Positions 6,569 through 13,298 of a stretch of DNA of 15,152 nucleotides are shown in pieces. How positions within the stretch are numbered: the stretch's first letter is position 1; each line of letters starts with the position of its first letter. Position numbers and translations under genes: made by a program. Below the pieces are notes generated by a model, which had not been told where the DNA came from, did not search any database, and worked only from the letters and a program-made list of their open reading frames with translations. This DNA is from Clostridia bacterium (GTDB lineage Bacteria > Bacillota > Clostridia > Christensenellales > Borkfalkiaceae), in the NCBI GenBank assembly GCA_017646945.1, contig JAGCLN010000083.1:1-15152 (forward strand), read 5' to 3'.

Positions 6569-8959
6569 TTATTTAATATCGTAAGTAGACCTTAAAACTA
6601 TCGTTTTAGGCTCGCCTTTAACTACTTTTATCTTTCTTTCGCCCTTGTTCATATCAAAGAAGTTATCTTCCAAGATAAAGTCGCTATCGGGCGAGTAAAT
6701 TTCAACCGCGCGAGCGTAAGCGTTTGCCTTAACGGTTATTTCATCGCCGTTTATCTCATACTTAAGTTCGGGGTTTTTGAAGTTGAAGAATTTAGGCCTT
6801 GTAAAGAGTGAACTGCCGTAAGTTACAACCTTTCCGTCCACAACGAATTCAAACCATAAATAATTTTCGCTAACGTCGGTATGATTAAAGTCAATTTCCT
6901 TAATTGCCTTGCTTGAAAGGGCGGGAACGGTTAACGATTCTTCGCCACTTCTTAACACTTCGCCACTTGCCGATACGAGTTGCCACTTAACTAAACCGCT
7001 TACGTCGCTGAGCGTTTCGTTAGCAACGGTGAGTTCGGCTTTCGTTTCATAAGTTATATTCAATACGTCAATTACCGATTTACGAGTTGAGAACTCGCCT
7101 GTTTCCTTGCAAGAAATCATTACGGGCGCGTAGAAACGCTTTGATGCGTAGTGAAGGGCTTTATATCTTCCGTAATAGTCGATACTCGACCAGCTTGGGC
7201 AGGGCCAAATATCGTTTAACTGCCAGTAGAGTGAACCCATACATCTACCGCGGTTGCGCCTCAAATGTTCGGCGGCGGTGCGAACGTAGTCCGCTTGATA
7301 AATTTGGGTTGCGTATAATAAAATTTCAAAATCGGTGGCGTATTTATACTCGTCGCCGATAAGCATTAAAAGTCTTGCATTTTCGTGCGCTTTTCTTTGG
7401 TGGTTTTCCATTACCCTACTGAGTAAGTTTTTGTCCTCTTCTTCGCAGAAAGTATCTATCGTTTTCATACACGGGAAAGATTGAAAACCGTACTCGCTCA
7501 AATACCTAAAATAGTGCTCGCGAAGTTTTGCCAAAGAACCCGTCTTCCAAAAGTGGTTATCGCCTGCGTTTTCGTTTTGCGGGTCAACGCAACCGCCGTA
7601 AGTGGACGGCGATGACGGAACGTATAAAACTTCCGGCGCAATCTCGTCCATAAGCGATTTTACTTCGCCTTCGAAAAATTCAAAGTAACCGTCCCTATAC
7701 TCGTCGATACCCTTACCGCTATCGTAGATAAAGAGTTCTTCAATCTCGTTGTTTCCAGAGAACAAACCGATACAAGCGTGGTGCTTAATTCTCAATACGT
7801 TTTGCCTAATTTCTTCTAAAGCGTTAGAAGAAAATTCTTCGCCGAACGGATAGAGAGTGCAAGCGAACATCAAGTCCATAAACACGATAATACCAAGTTC
7901 GTCGCAAGCGTCAAAGAAGAATTCGTGCGGATAGTAACCGCCACCCCAAACCCTTATCGTGTTGTGATTAGCAAACACGCAGTCTTCAAGAAGTTTTCTC
8001 GTTCTTTCGGGGGTAATATTAGTTAAGATGTTATCTTCGGGAATATAGTCAGAACCCATTGCGAAAATTCTAACGCCGTTTACTTCGTGGCAGAAAGTTT
8101 CGCCGTACTCGTCTTTTTCACGGCGAAGTACCATTGAGCGAAGACCTATTCTCTTAGACTTTTCATCAATCACTTTACCACCGCATATAATCTTAGCGGT
8201 AACTGTGTATAACGGTTGCTTGCCGTAGCCGTTAGGCCACCAAAGTTCAGGGCAAGAAACTTCGTTCTTTTCGCCGTTTTTCATAGCGAAAGTTTCACCG
8301 CTCGGCGAAGTGATTGAAATTGATATTTCGCAATCTTTCGTTGCGGTAACGCTAGGAATAACGAAAACTTTACCGTTTGTATGCTCTTGCAAAATTTCCA
8401 TTTTTTCAACTCTTGCAAGGTCGGAATTAACAAGGTAAATATCTTTCCATATACCAAGGTCTGGAAGTCTTGGACCCCAGTCCCAACCGAGCATACAATG
8501 CGCTTTTCTAACGTACATCATGCCGAGAACACAATGCGAACCGCCAAAGATATAATTTTCTTTAAACTTTGCGCCAATATAATCTTCAAGCGCTAAAAAT
8601 ACCGCCTTTATTTCGTTTGAGCCGTTTACCAAATAGGGCGTAACGTCAAACCTATACTCGCGGTGCATATTTTCAGTTTTACCAACTTCTTTGCCGTTTA
8701 AATAAATGGTGCAAAGCGTATCAACGCCTTCGCAAACGAGTTCAACGTTGTTATCGCCTTTTTCGTAAGAGAAAGTCTTGGTAAAAGTATACTCGTTGTT
8801 TGCAATCTTAACCGCATCTAAACAGTTAGTTCTGTAAAGCGGATTTTCCATTAACCCTGCGTTTAATAAAAAAGAATAGAGTGAGCCGGGAATTTCACCA
8901 TCCACGTTATAGCCTGCGCCGGTCATATTCCAAGTGCCGTTAAGTAAAAATTTTTCCAT
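6569..8959 (-). CDS. GH2 beta-mannosidase, cytoplasmic
   Basis: Exo-beta-mannosidase predicted to release mannose from the non-reducing ends of manno-oligosaccharides. The 796 residues follow the GH2 plan: jelly-roll domain (about 1-180), Ig-like domain (about 185-280), TIM barrel (about 285-640) and C-terminal beta domains. GNNE (402-405) supplies the acid/base E405, SEYGFQS (488-494) the nucleophile E489, and WQLNDIWPCPSWS is a typical mannosidase block. There is no signal peptide, so its substrates must be imported. The frame extends upstream to 9019, but I start at 8959 because AAAGGA lies 8 bases before that ATG and the protein then opens with the usual FLLNGTWN. The extension has no ribosome binding site. 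It is the first gene of an operon with the sugar kinase and divergent from the AEC transporter. Confidence 0.92.
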   Translation of the reverse strand: MEKFLLNGTWNMTGAGYNVDGEIPGSLYSFLLNAGLMENPLYRTNCLDAVKIANNEYTFTKTFSYEKGDNNVELVCEGVDTLCTIYLNGKEVGKTENMHREYRFDVTPYLVNGSNEIKAVFLALEDYIGAKFKENYIFGGSHCVLGMMYVRKAHCMLGWDWGPRLPDLGIWKDIYLVNSDLARVEKMEILQEHTNGKVFVIPSVTATKDCEISISITSPSGETFAMKNGEKNEVSCPELWWPNGYGKQPLYTVTAKIICGGKVIDEKSKRIGLRSMVLRREKDEYGETFCHEVNGVRIFAMGSDYIPEDNILTNITPERTRKLLEDCVFANHNTIRVWGGGYYPHEFFFDACDELGIIVFMDLMFACTLYPFGEEFSSNALEEIRQNVLRIKHHACIGLFSGNNEIEELFIYDSGKGIDEYRDGYFEFFEGEVKSLMDEIAPEVLYVPSSPSTYGGCVDPQNENAGDNHFWKTGSLAKLREHYFRYLSEYGFQSFPCMKTIDTFCEEEDKNLLSRVMENHQRKAHENARLLMLIGDEYKYATDFEILLYATQIYQADYVRTAAEHLRRNRGRCMGSLYWQLNDIWPCPSWSSIDYYGRYKALHYASKRFYAPVMISCKETGEFSTRKSVIDVLNITYETKAELTVANETLSDVSGLVKWQLVSASGEVLRSGEESLTVPALSSKAIKEIDFNHTDVSENYLWFEFVVDGKVVTYGSSLFTRPKFFNFKNPELKYEINGDEITVKANAYARAVEIYSPDSDFILEDNFFDMNKGERKIKVVKGEPKTIVLRSTYDIK

Positions 8960-9031
8960 AGATTTATCCTTTAAAATTTTTATATATTGATTGTAACCTT
9001 TTTTTATAAAAAAGTCCATAGTTAAAACGCC

Positions 9032-9037
9032 ATTATA
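9032..9037 (-). promoter_or_regulatory. Possible -10 element for the mannosidase-kinase operon
   Basis: A perfect TATAAT on the minus strand lies about 70 bases upstream of the beta-mannosidase ATG, but the -35 position (GAAAAA) is poor. If used, it would suggest dependence on an activator. A start closer to the gene is possible. Confidence 0.3.
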
Positions 9038-9077
9038 TTTAATTTTTGAATTTATTTTTCGCTTGGCAGTTTAACGA

Positions 9078-9106
9078 TTGACAAAATTTTTACTAAATAG
9101 TAACAT
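9078..9106 (+). promoter_or_regulatory. Promoter of the AEC transporter
   Basis: TTGACA (9078-9083) and TAACAT (9101-9106) with a 17-base spacer, about 18 bases before the ATG. It lies in the divergent intergenic region shared with the mannosidase operon. Confidence 0.65.
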
Positions 9107-9124
9107 TATAAGCGGAGATAACTT

Positions 9125-10132
9125 ATGATAAACACTTTTTTAGCGACTATAAACCCTATGCTCACCCTGTTTATTTGCATAGTTTTGGGGTTTATTTTAT
9201 CAAAATTAAAATTATTGCCTGAAAACGCAAGCAAGGTTATGGCTAAGCTTGAAACTTATGCGTTTTGCCCCGCTCTTAGTTTTTACACGATGGCGAGAAA
9301 TTGCACCGTTAAAAACATAGGCGAGCACGGTATCAATATTATATTGTTCAGCGTTGTTTGCGCCGTTGCCATTTTAATTTCGTATCTTCTCAACGGGTTT
9401 TTCGTTAAAGATAAAAAAAGTTACGACCGTGGCGTCTTCCTTTACGCGCTCGCTTTTGCAAACATAGGTTACGTTGGCGACCCACTCGTTCTTTCAATGT
9501 TTGGCGAAGTGGGTTTATCGTATTATAAACTTGCCTGCCTTCCATTATCAATGCTCATCTATATTTGGGGAATTTCAGTTTTAGTTCCCAAAAAGGAAGG
9601 TAGCGGAAAATTCTCTGCGCTCAAAAACGTTTTAAATCCGCCGACGATTGCGCTTTTTATCGGTATTGCGGTAGGTCTTTTAGGTCTTGGCGAAACCTTG
9701 CTCGGTAGCGAAAAGGAATTAACCGTTATCGGCTCAACGCTCAATAACCTTAAAAACTGCATGGGCCCCGTGGCTATGATTATTGCAGGTTGCACCGTTG
9801 CTCAATATAAAATTAAGCCTATGCTTACTAACAAAAAAGTTTACTTTGCTACTATACTTAGGCTTATACTTATCCCAACGCTACTCGTTCCTATGGTGTT
9901 CGGTTTAAAAACGCTTATGAACGCTTGCTTTAACTTAACGATAGATAACTTTATAGTTCACTTAGCGTTCGTTGCTCTCGGCGCACCGCTCGGTCTTAAC
10001 ACGGTAGTATTCCCCGAAGCCTACGGTGGCGATGCTAAAACAGGCGCAGGTATGGCTATGATTTCTCACACACTTTGCGTTATAACAATTCCGCTTATGT
10101 ACGCGCTCGTATCAGTAATCTTTCCGTTATAA
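9125..10132 (+). CDS. AEC-family (auxin efflux carrier-like) transporter
   Basis: Membrane transporter of the AEC family, whose bacterial members move small organic acids such as malate or malonate; the plant name does not imply auxin transport. The 335-residue protein is almost entirely hydrophobic, with about ten predicted membrane segments. Family features include the N-terminal segment with GFILSKLKLLP (about 22-32), the FANIGYVGDPLV region and the C-terminal FVALGAPLGLN and MAMISHTL stretches. Length is typical. GGAG precedes the ATG by 8 bases. It is monocistronic and divergent from the mannosidase operon. Its last codons and stop lie inside a 65-bp sequence that is repeated 1645 bases downstream, beyond the peptide cassette. 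Substrate unknown. Confidence 0.85.
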   Translation: MINTFLATINPMLTLFICIVLGFILSKLKLLPENASKVMAKLETYAFCPALSFYTMARNCTVKNIGEHGINIILFSVVCAVAILISYLLNGFFVKDKKSYDRGVFLYALAFANIGYVGDPLVLSMFGEVGLSYYKLACLPLSMLIYIWGISVLVPKKEGSGKFSALKNVLNPPTIALFIGIAVGLLGLGETLLGSEKELTVIGSTLNNLKNCMGPVAMIIAGCTVAQYKIKPMLTNKKVYFATILRLILIPTLLVPMVFGLKTLMNACFNLTIDNFIVHLAFVALGAPLGLNTVVFPEAYGGDAKTGAGMAMISHTLCVITIPLMYALVSVIFPL

Positions 10133-10180
10133 AATCAAAAAGAACTCTCAAGCCGAGAGTTCTTTTTTTGTTTATAAAAT
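10116..10180. repeat. Left 65-bp direct repeat flanking the RiPP cassette
   Basis: It is identical to 11761-11825 except for one base (C at 10147 against T at 11792). It covers the final codons and TAA of the AEC gene, an intrinsic terminator and the trailing TTTATAAAAT. Flanking bases differ on both sides of both copies, so the repeat has sharp ends. Confidence 0.95.
10141..10169. terminator. Bidirectional terminator, left copy (AEC and maturase)
   Basis: A perfect 9-bp stem, AGAACTCTC / GAGAGTTCT, with loop AAGCC is preceded by A residues and followed by seven T. On the plus strand it ends the AEC transcript. On the minus strand (T run TTTTTG) it can end the maturase transcript, whose stop codon is about 30 bases away. 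Confidence 0.9.
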
Positions 10181-10190
10181 TTTTGTTTTT

Positions 10191-11483
10191 TCAGTTTTTA
10201 TTGCCCATATTTTTTAAAGATTTTTGCATGTAATACTCGAAGAGCAAATCATCCAAGCAGTCTCTATATGGCAAGCATGCTCCATTTTCGAGCCCGCCCA
10301 AAGATTCAAATCTACATCCCCCTTGACATATCGGTAAAACATCGCATGTTTTACATTTATCATAAGGATATTCCCTATCGAGCCAAAAATCTAAATTTTT
10401 TTGGTTTGTAATACCATTTTTTAAATCCCCAACAATCCCAGCATAAGAATCATCCGAAATATAATGCTCACATTTTAAAAGTTTTCCTTGAGCATCAACA
10501 ACATAAAAATACGGGCTATACGCTGAACAAGGTAACGGTCTAAAACGAACACCTAATTGGAATAAGTTATTAATATATCCACATTCCATAAGTTTTTTCA
10601 TAATAATTAAATAAATGTTCGTTCCATCTTCTAAGTGGTAATTTCTCTCGGGCCCAAAAATATTGTGGCAATAGACTGAAAATGTTTTAGGGGTCCCAAT
10701 TTCTTGTTTCAAATAATCTATACACTCAATAATATCAGTATAATTAGATTTATCAAAATTAAGTCTTATCGAAACAGAAACTCCTGCTTCTAATAATTTT
10801 TTTATCCCTAAAATAACTGTTTGAAAAGGGTTTGCATCATTTGTAAAAACATAATTTTTTATTGAATTATATTTGTCATTAATGCCGTCTAATGTAATTT
10901 GTATTCTTTTTAGTTTCCAATTGGCAATTTTATCGATATATTTATTCGCTAAATAGCCATTAGAAATCATACTAGAAGAAAAATCAACACCTAAATGTGC
11001 TAATTGATTAGAAATTCTATCAATCATATCAACATTTAATAACGGCTCACCACCAAACCATTTAATATGAATTTTCTTATCCTTATTTTTTAAAAGCAAT
11101 TTAATTATATCGCTTTCAATATCTTTAGTAGGATTTATTCGCTTTGTTCCATTTTGGAAACAATAGGAACATCTAGCATTACAATGAGTTGTAGTAAATA
11201 CGGTTAAACGAAAATTATTATTTTTATGCTCGGCAGTAAAATGCTGTTCAACAATGCTTGCCGATTCATCGGCGTAAGAATTGATAAAATTCATTTCATA
11301 CAACTTTTGCAATTCAGTCTCGTCAAAAGAACACAATTTCCCATTACGTAATAATGAAAACTTATCATCATCAAGCCTAATTAAACTTAAAGAGCAACTA
11401 TTAAAAACCAGGTTACATTCGTTTTTGGTTATGTAACGATTGTAACCTGACGGCTTTAAATTATTTACTTTTTCTTTAAACAT
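10191..11483 (-). CDS. Radical SAM/SPASM peptide maturase
   Basis: Predicted iron-sulfur enzyme that uses S-adenosylmethionine radical chemistry to modify the adjacent cysteine-rich peptide, for example by thioether or carbon-carbon cross-linking. In 430 residues there is an N-terminal domain (1-90) of the kind seen in peptide maturases. The radical SAM core carries CNARCSYC (C101, C105, C108 bind the 4Fe-4S cluster) and GGEP (144-147). A complete SPASM domain for auxiliary clusters follows: C319, C338, then C377-x2-C380-x5-C386-x3-C390, and C403 with a further C409. The stop of the peptide gene is 38 bases upstream. The SD is weak (AAGGA, 14 bases away), whereas the peptide has a strong one, which would favour excess substrate over enzyme. 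An in-frame TAA just upstream fixes the start. The exact maturase subfamily and cross-link are not determined here. Confidence 0.92.
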   Translation of the reverse strand: MFKEKVNNLKPSGYNRYITKNECNLVFNSCSLSLIRLDDDKFSLLRNGKLCSFDETELQKLYEMNFINSYADESASIVEQHFTAEHKNNNFRLTVFTTTHCNARCSYCFQNGTKRINPTKDIESDIIKLLLKNKDKKIHIKWFGGEPLLNVDMIDRISNQLAHLGVDFSSSMISNGYLANKYIDKIANWKLKRIQITLDGINDKYNSIKNYVFTNDANPFQTVILGIKKLLEAGVSVSIRLNFDKSNYTDIIECIDYLKQEIGTPKTFSVYCHNIFGPERNYHLEDGTNIYLIIMKKLMECGYINNLFQLGVRFRPLPCSAYSPYFYVVDAQGKLLKCEHYISDDSYAGIVGDLKNGITNQKNLDFWLDREYPYDKCKTCDVLPICQGGCRFESLGGLENGACLPYRDCLDDLLFEYYMQKSLKNMGNKN

Positions 11484-11521
11484 TTCTTGTTTTTAAATCC
11501 TTGAATTTTAATGCTTGGGTA

Positions 11522-11662
11522 TTAGGTTCCCCATTCATGGTCGCAAAAATTAGGACAAGAATCGTCATCACTCCAGCAGTCGCCACGGCAACCATACACT
11601 TTAATGCCTTCATCAGATAAATTTTCACTACAATTAATCATATTATATTCTATTATTTCCAT
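11522..11662 (-). CDS. Cysteine-rich RiPP precursor peptide, 46 residues
   Basis: A small gene with ATG at 11662 and TAA at 11522-11524, preceded by AGGAGGG 5 bases upstream and a perfect promoter. The peptide begins MEIIEYNMIN and has cysteines at 11, 25, 29, 36 and 40. The C-terminal half carries two CxxxC pairs, CRGDC (25-29) and CPNFC (36-40), separated by W30 and an acidic run D32-D34. It ends DHEWGT. It has 11 acidic and two basic residues. The acidic leader, cysteine-dense core and position immediately before a radical SAM/SPASM gene mark it as the maturase substrate. It resembles ranthipeptide-type (thioether) precursors in general layout. It is not the six-cysteine SCIFF pattern, and I do not recognise the exact family. 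No GG cleavage motif, protease or exporter is seen nearby. Confidence 0.82.
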   Translation of the reverse strand: MEIIEYNMINCSENLSDEGIKVYGCRGDCWSDDDSCPNFCDHEWGT

Positions 11663-11722
11663 ATGTGCCCTCCTAATTATCTATTATTTTACATACATCA
11701 TTTGAAAATAATGCGTATTGAA

Positions 11723-11751
11723 ATTATATCACATCATTGTTGCTATGTCAA
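11723..11751 (-). promoter_or_regulatory. Consensus promoter of the peptide-maturase operon
   Basis: Minus-strand TTGACA (11746-11751) and TATAAT (11723-11728) are separated by exactly 17 bases, a perfect sigma-A consensus. It gives a leader of about 55 bases before the peptide ATG. The -35 is embedded in an inverted repeat (11736-11755). Confidence 0.92.
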
Positions 11752-11755
11752 CAAT
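11736..11755. promoter_or_regulatory. Inverted repeat over the -35, candidate operator
   Basis: ATTGTTG (11736-11742) and CAACAAT (11749-11755) are perfect 7-bp arms around a 6-base centre. The dyad overlaps the -35 and part of the spacer, where a repressor would block RNA polymerase. It lies 5 bases from the right direct repeat. No regulator gene is present in the cassette. Confidence 0.5.
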
Positions 11756-11760
11756 AGTAT

Positions 11761-11825
11761 TAATCTTTCCGTTATAAAATCAAAAAGAACTTTCAAGCCG
11801 AGAGTTCTTTTTTTGTTTATAAAAT
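11761..11825. repeat. Right 65-bp direct repeat flanking the RiPP cassette
   Basis: It matches 10116-10180 at 64 of 65 positions. It still contains the bases encoding the end of the AEC protein and its TAA, detached from the rest of that gene, and then runs into the GH10 stop codon (11817-11819) and last codons. This shows that the copy derives from an AEC-GH10 junction. Confidence 0.95.
11786..11814. terminator. Bidirectional terminator, right copy (GH10)
   Basis: The stem is the same as in the left copy, but one arm reads AGAACTTTC. This makes a G.U pair on the plus strand and a C.A mismatch on the minus strand, the strand used by the GH10 gene whose stop is just upstream. Termination of GH10 may be weaker than with the left copy. 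Confidence 0.8.
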
Positions 11826-13169
11826 AATTTCAAACTCGTTTGTTTGGTTGGTTTTTGAAAGGTTTATTTGCTTTATATATGTTTTGCCGTTTGATATAAC
11901 TTCAATATCATAACTGCCGTAAAAACCCCTAAACTCTACCGCGCCGTCTTCTTTTGAAAGAGAGGTAATATCGGTATGCCACCTTTTTTGAATGAGTTCT
12001 TGTATCTTAAAATAAGCAGGTTTTGGCGATAAATCAAAGCGTAAAAGTCCGCCGTGGAAATAGTTTTCGCCTATCGTCATATCCCCTTGCGACATAGCAA
12101 TCTTTTCAGGGGTAGCATCCCACAAATGCGCGTATCCGTCAACCAAGTTCCAGTATACTATTTGCTCTACGTTTGGATGAGAGAACCATAAGGAATAAAG
12201 TTTATCAATCATTTCCGCTTGAATTTCTTCATCTTCGCTATTCCACGAATATGCAGGAATTGTAACTTCGGTAATTTGCAAGGGCTTATTAAAGTTAGAA
12301 TACATATCCATATGCTTATAGATAAGTTCTGGGTTTAAATGCGCTCTCGTTAACTCGTATTCTTTTTCTTTAGGGTAAAAAAGATGATATTGCATACCGA
12401 TAGCGTCAATCTTAGCACCTTTTAAAAGATTTGCTTCAATATATGAATAATATTTATCGGTTGGTCGGCATTTATCTTTCCAACAATGTTCCGTGGTCTC
12501 GTTGATAACTAATTGATTGAAAGGAAAATATTTTTCTGCAAGTTTAAAGCACCAATAAACGTAATCAGGTTCGTCGTAAAAAGCGGTTCTACCTTTGTCC
12601 CACGCCATTTCGTTAGTTACTTCAATAGTTCTAATTTTATCGGCGTACCTACTTGATATTTCTTGGTATCTTCTTTCAAGTTCACTCTTAACTTCTTCAA
12701 CGCTTGCGTTATAAAGCCACTTGGGGAAAAACCCTTCGTATGCAAGGGCGTGTTCTCTCGGCTCAATGCCGTGCTCGTTGCAATACTCTAAGCATAATTC
12801 AATGGGCGGTCTGCGATACACTTTTACGCTATCTTTTAAATAGCGTGGGCTACCTTTTTCAGGCTCCAAAGTATCCCAGTAAAAAGGAAGGGTTGCCATA
12901 TTGAAAACGCCTTTGAACAAGTCCTTATACGCTTGGTTTTTCTCAGGTGTTTCCAACTCGTCAAGCATAAACAAATTTGCGCCGAACCTAAACTCGTGCG
13001 ATTTTTGTTTTACGTTGATTTTAGCGTTTGCTATCGCCTTGCCGTTATTGTCTTTTAAAAAGATTTTGGCGTTCCCCTTTCGGTAACGCTCGATTCCACT
13101 ATCAACCTTTTCTTTAACGAAATCTTTTTGAGTTTCAAATAATTCAAGAATTTTTCTTCTATCCGCCAT
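11817..13169 (-). CDS. GH10 endo-1,4-beta-xylanase-type glycoside hydrolase, intracellular
   Basis: Predicted GH10 hydrolase acting on xylan-derived oligosaccharides. The 450 residues start with a small beta domain (about 32-65, ending FRFGANLF). The GH10 barrel follows, with FNMATLPFYWDTLEPEKG (89-106), the acid/base E187 in VTNEM (184-188), GMQYHLF (258-264), the nucleophile E301 in QITEV (298-302) and VYWNLVDG (338-345). A C-terminal beta domain of about 50 residues (about 405-450) follows. No signal peptide or membrane segment is present, so it acts inside the cell on imported oligosaccharides. AAGGTGG lies 4 bases before the ATG, the same SD setting as the sugar kinase. The final codons and stop lie inside the right 65-bp repeat. 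It is monocistronic. Exact specificity is inferred from the family only. Confidence 0.88.
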   Translation of the reverse strand: MADRRKILELFETQKDFVKEKVDSGIERYRKGNAKIFLKDNNGKAIANAKINVKQKSHEFRFGANLFMLDELETPEKNQAYKDLFKGVFNMATLPFYWDTLEPEKGSPRYLKDSVKVYRRPPIELCLEYCNEHGIEPREHALAYEGFFPKWLYNASVEEVKSELERRYQEISSRYADKIRTIEVTNEMAWDKGRTAFYDEPDYVYWCFKLAEKYFPFNQLVINETTEHCWKDKCRPTDKYYSYIEANLLKGAKIDAIGMQYHLFYPKEKEYELTRAHLNPELIYKHMDMYSNFNKPLQITEVTIPAYSWNSEDEEIQAEMIDKLYSLWFSHPNVEQIVYWNLVDGYAHLWDATPEKIAMSQGDMTIGENYFHGGLLRFDLSPKPAYFKIQELIQKRWHTDITSLSKEDGAVEFRGFYGSYDIEVISNGKTYIKQINLSKTNQTNEFEIIL

Positions 13170-13189
13170 AATTCCACCTTGTTATCTAC

Positions 13190-13218
13190 ATTATAATCGC
13201 ATACCACCCAAAAAGCAA
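13190..13218 (-). promoter_or_regulatory. Promoter of the GH10 gene
   Basis: Minus-strand TTGCTT (13213-13218) and TATAAT (13190-13195) are 17 bases apart. The start would fall about 14 bases before the ATG, giving a very short leader that contains just the SD. Confidence 0.75.
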
Positions 13219-13234
13219 TAATATATAGAAAATA

Positions 13235-13268
13235 AAACCGCGGTAGTAAAAACTACTGCGGTTTTTTT
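13235..13268. terminator. Terminator downstream of the lipoprotein gene
   Basis: Arms AAACCGC (13235-13241) and GCGGTTT (13258-13264) are extended inward by GTAGT/ACTAC with one mismatch. A T run follows on the plus strand and TTTTATTTT on the minus strand. It lies about 30 bases after the lipoprotein stop codon and upstream of the GH10 promoter. Confidence 0.85.
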
Positions 13269-13298
13269 AAGCAACTATTTTTTATTTTGTAATTCGTA

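Larger units (their letters stand above)
10181..11760 (-). mobile_element. Putative inserted cassette carrying a peptide and radical SAM maturase
   Basis: These 1580 bases lie between two 65-bp direct repeats and hold just a promoter, a five-cysteine peptide gene and its radical SAM/SPASM maturase. Removing the cassette and one repeat copy leaves the AEC and GH10 genes convergent across a single shared terminator, so the sequence reads as an insertion at that terminator. The cassette is AT-richer than adjacent genes: 11041-11100 has 17 G+C in 60, against 24 in 60 for 8041-8100 in the mannosidase. I see no transposase, integrase or terminal inverted repeats, so the mechanism is unknown. Homologous or hairpin-associated integration of a circular or transferred segment would produce this arrangement. 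Confidence 0.6.

Noticed and set aside
8960..9019. Longer N-terminus for the beta-mannosidase starting at 9019
   Set aside because: There is no SD before it, and the first ATG with an SD (8959) matches the normal start of the GH2 jelly-roll domain.
11594..11602. The Arg-Gly-Asp triplet inside CRGDC read as a cell-adhesion motif
   Set aside because: A three-residue match in a peptide expected to be cross-linked in bacteria has no support as an adhesion signal.
11522..11662. Assigning the peptide to the SCIFF (six cysteines in forty-five residues) family
   Set aside because: It has five cysteines with different spacing and leader; only the general radical SAM/SPASM pairing is shared.
10116..11825. 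Reading the flanked cassette as an insertion sequence or integron cassette
   Set aside because: No transposase, integrase or terminal inverted repeats are present, the direct repeat is far longer than usual target duplications, and the cassette has its own promoter.
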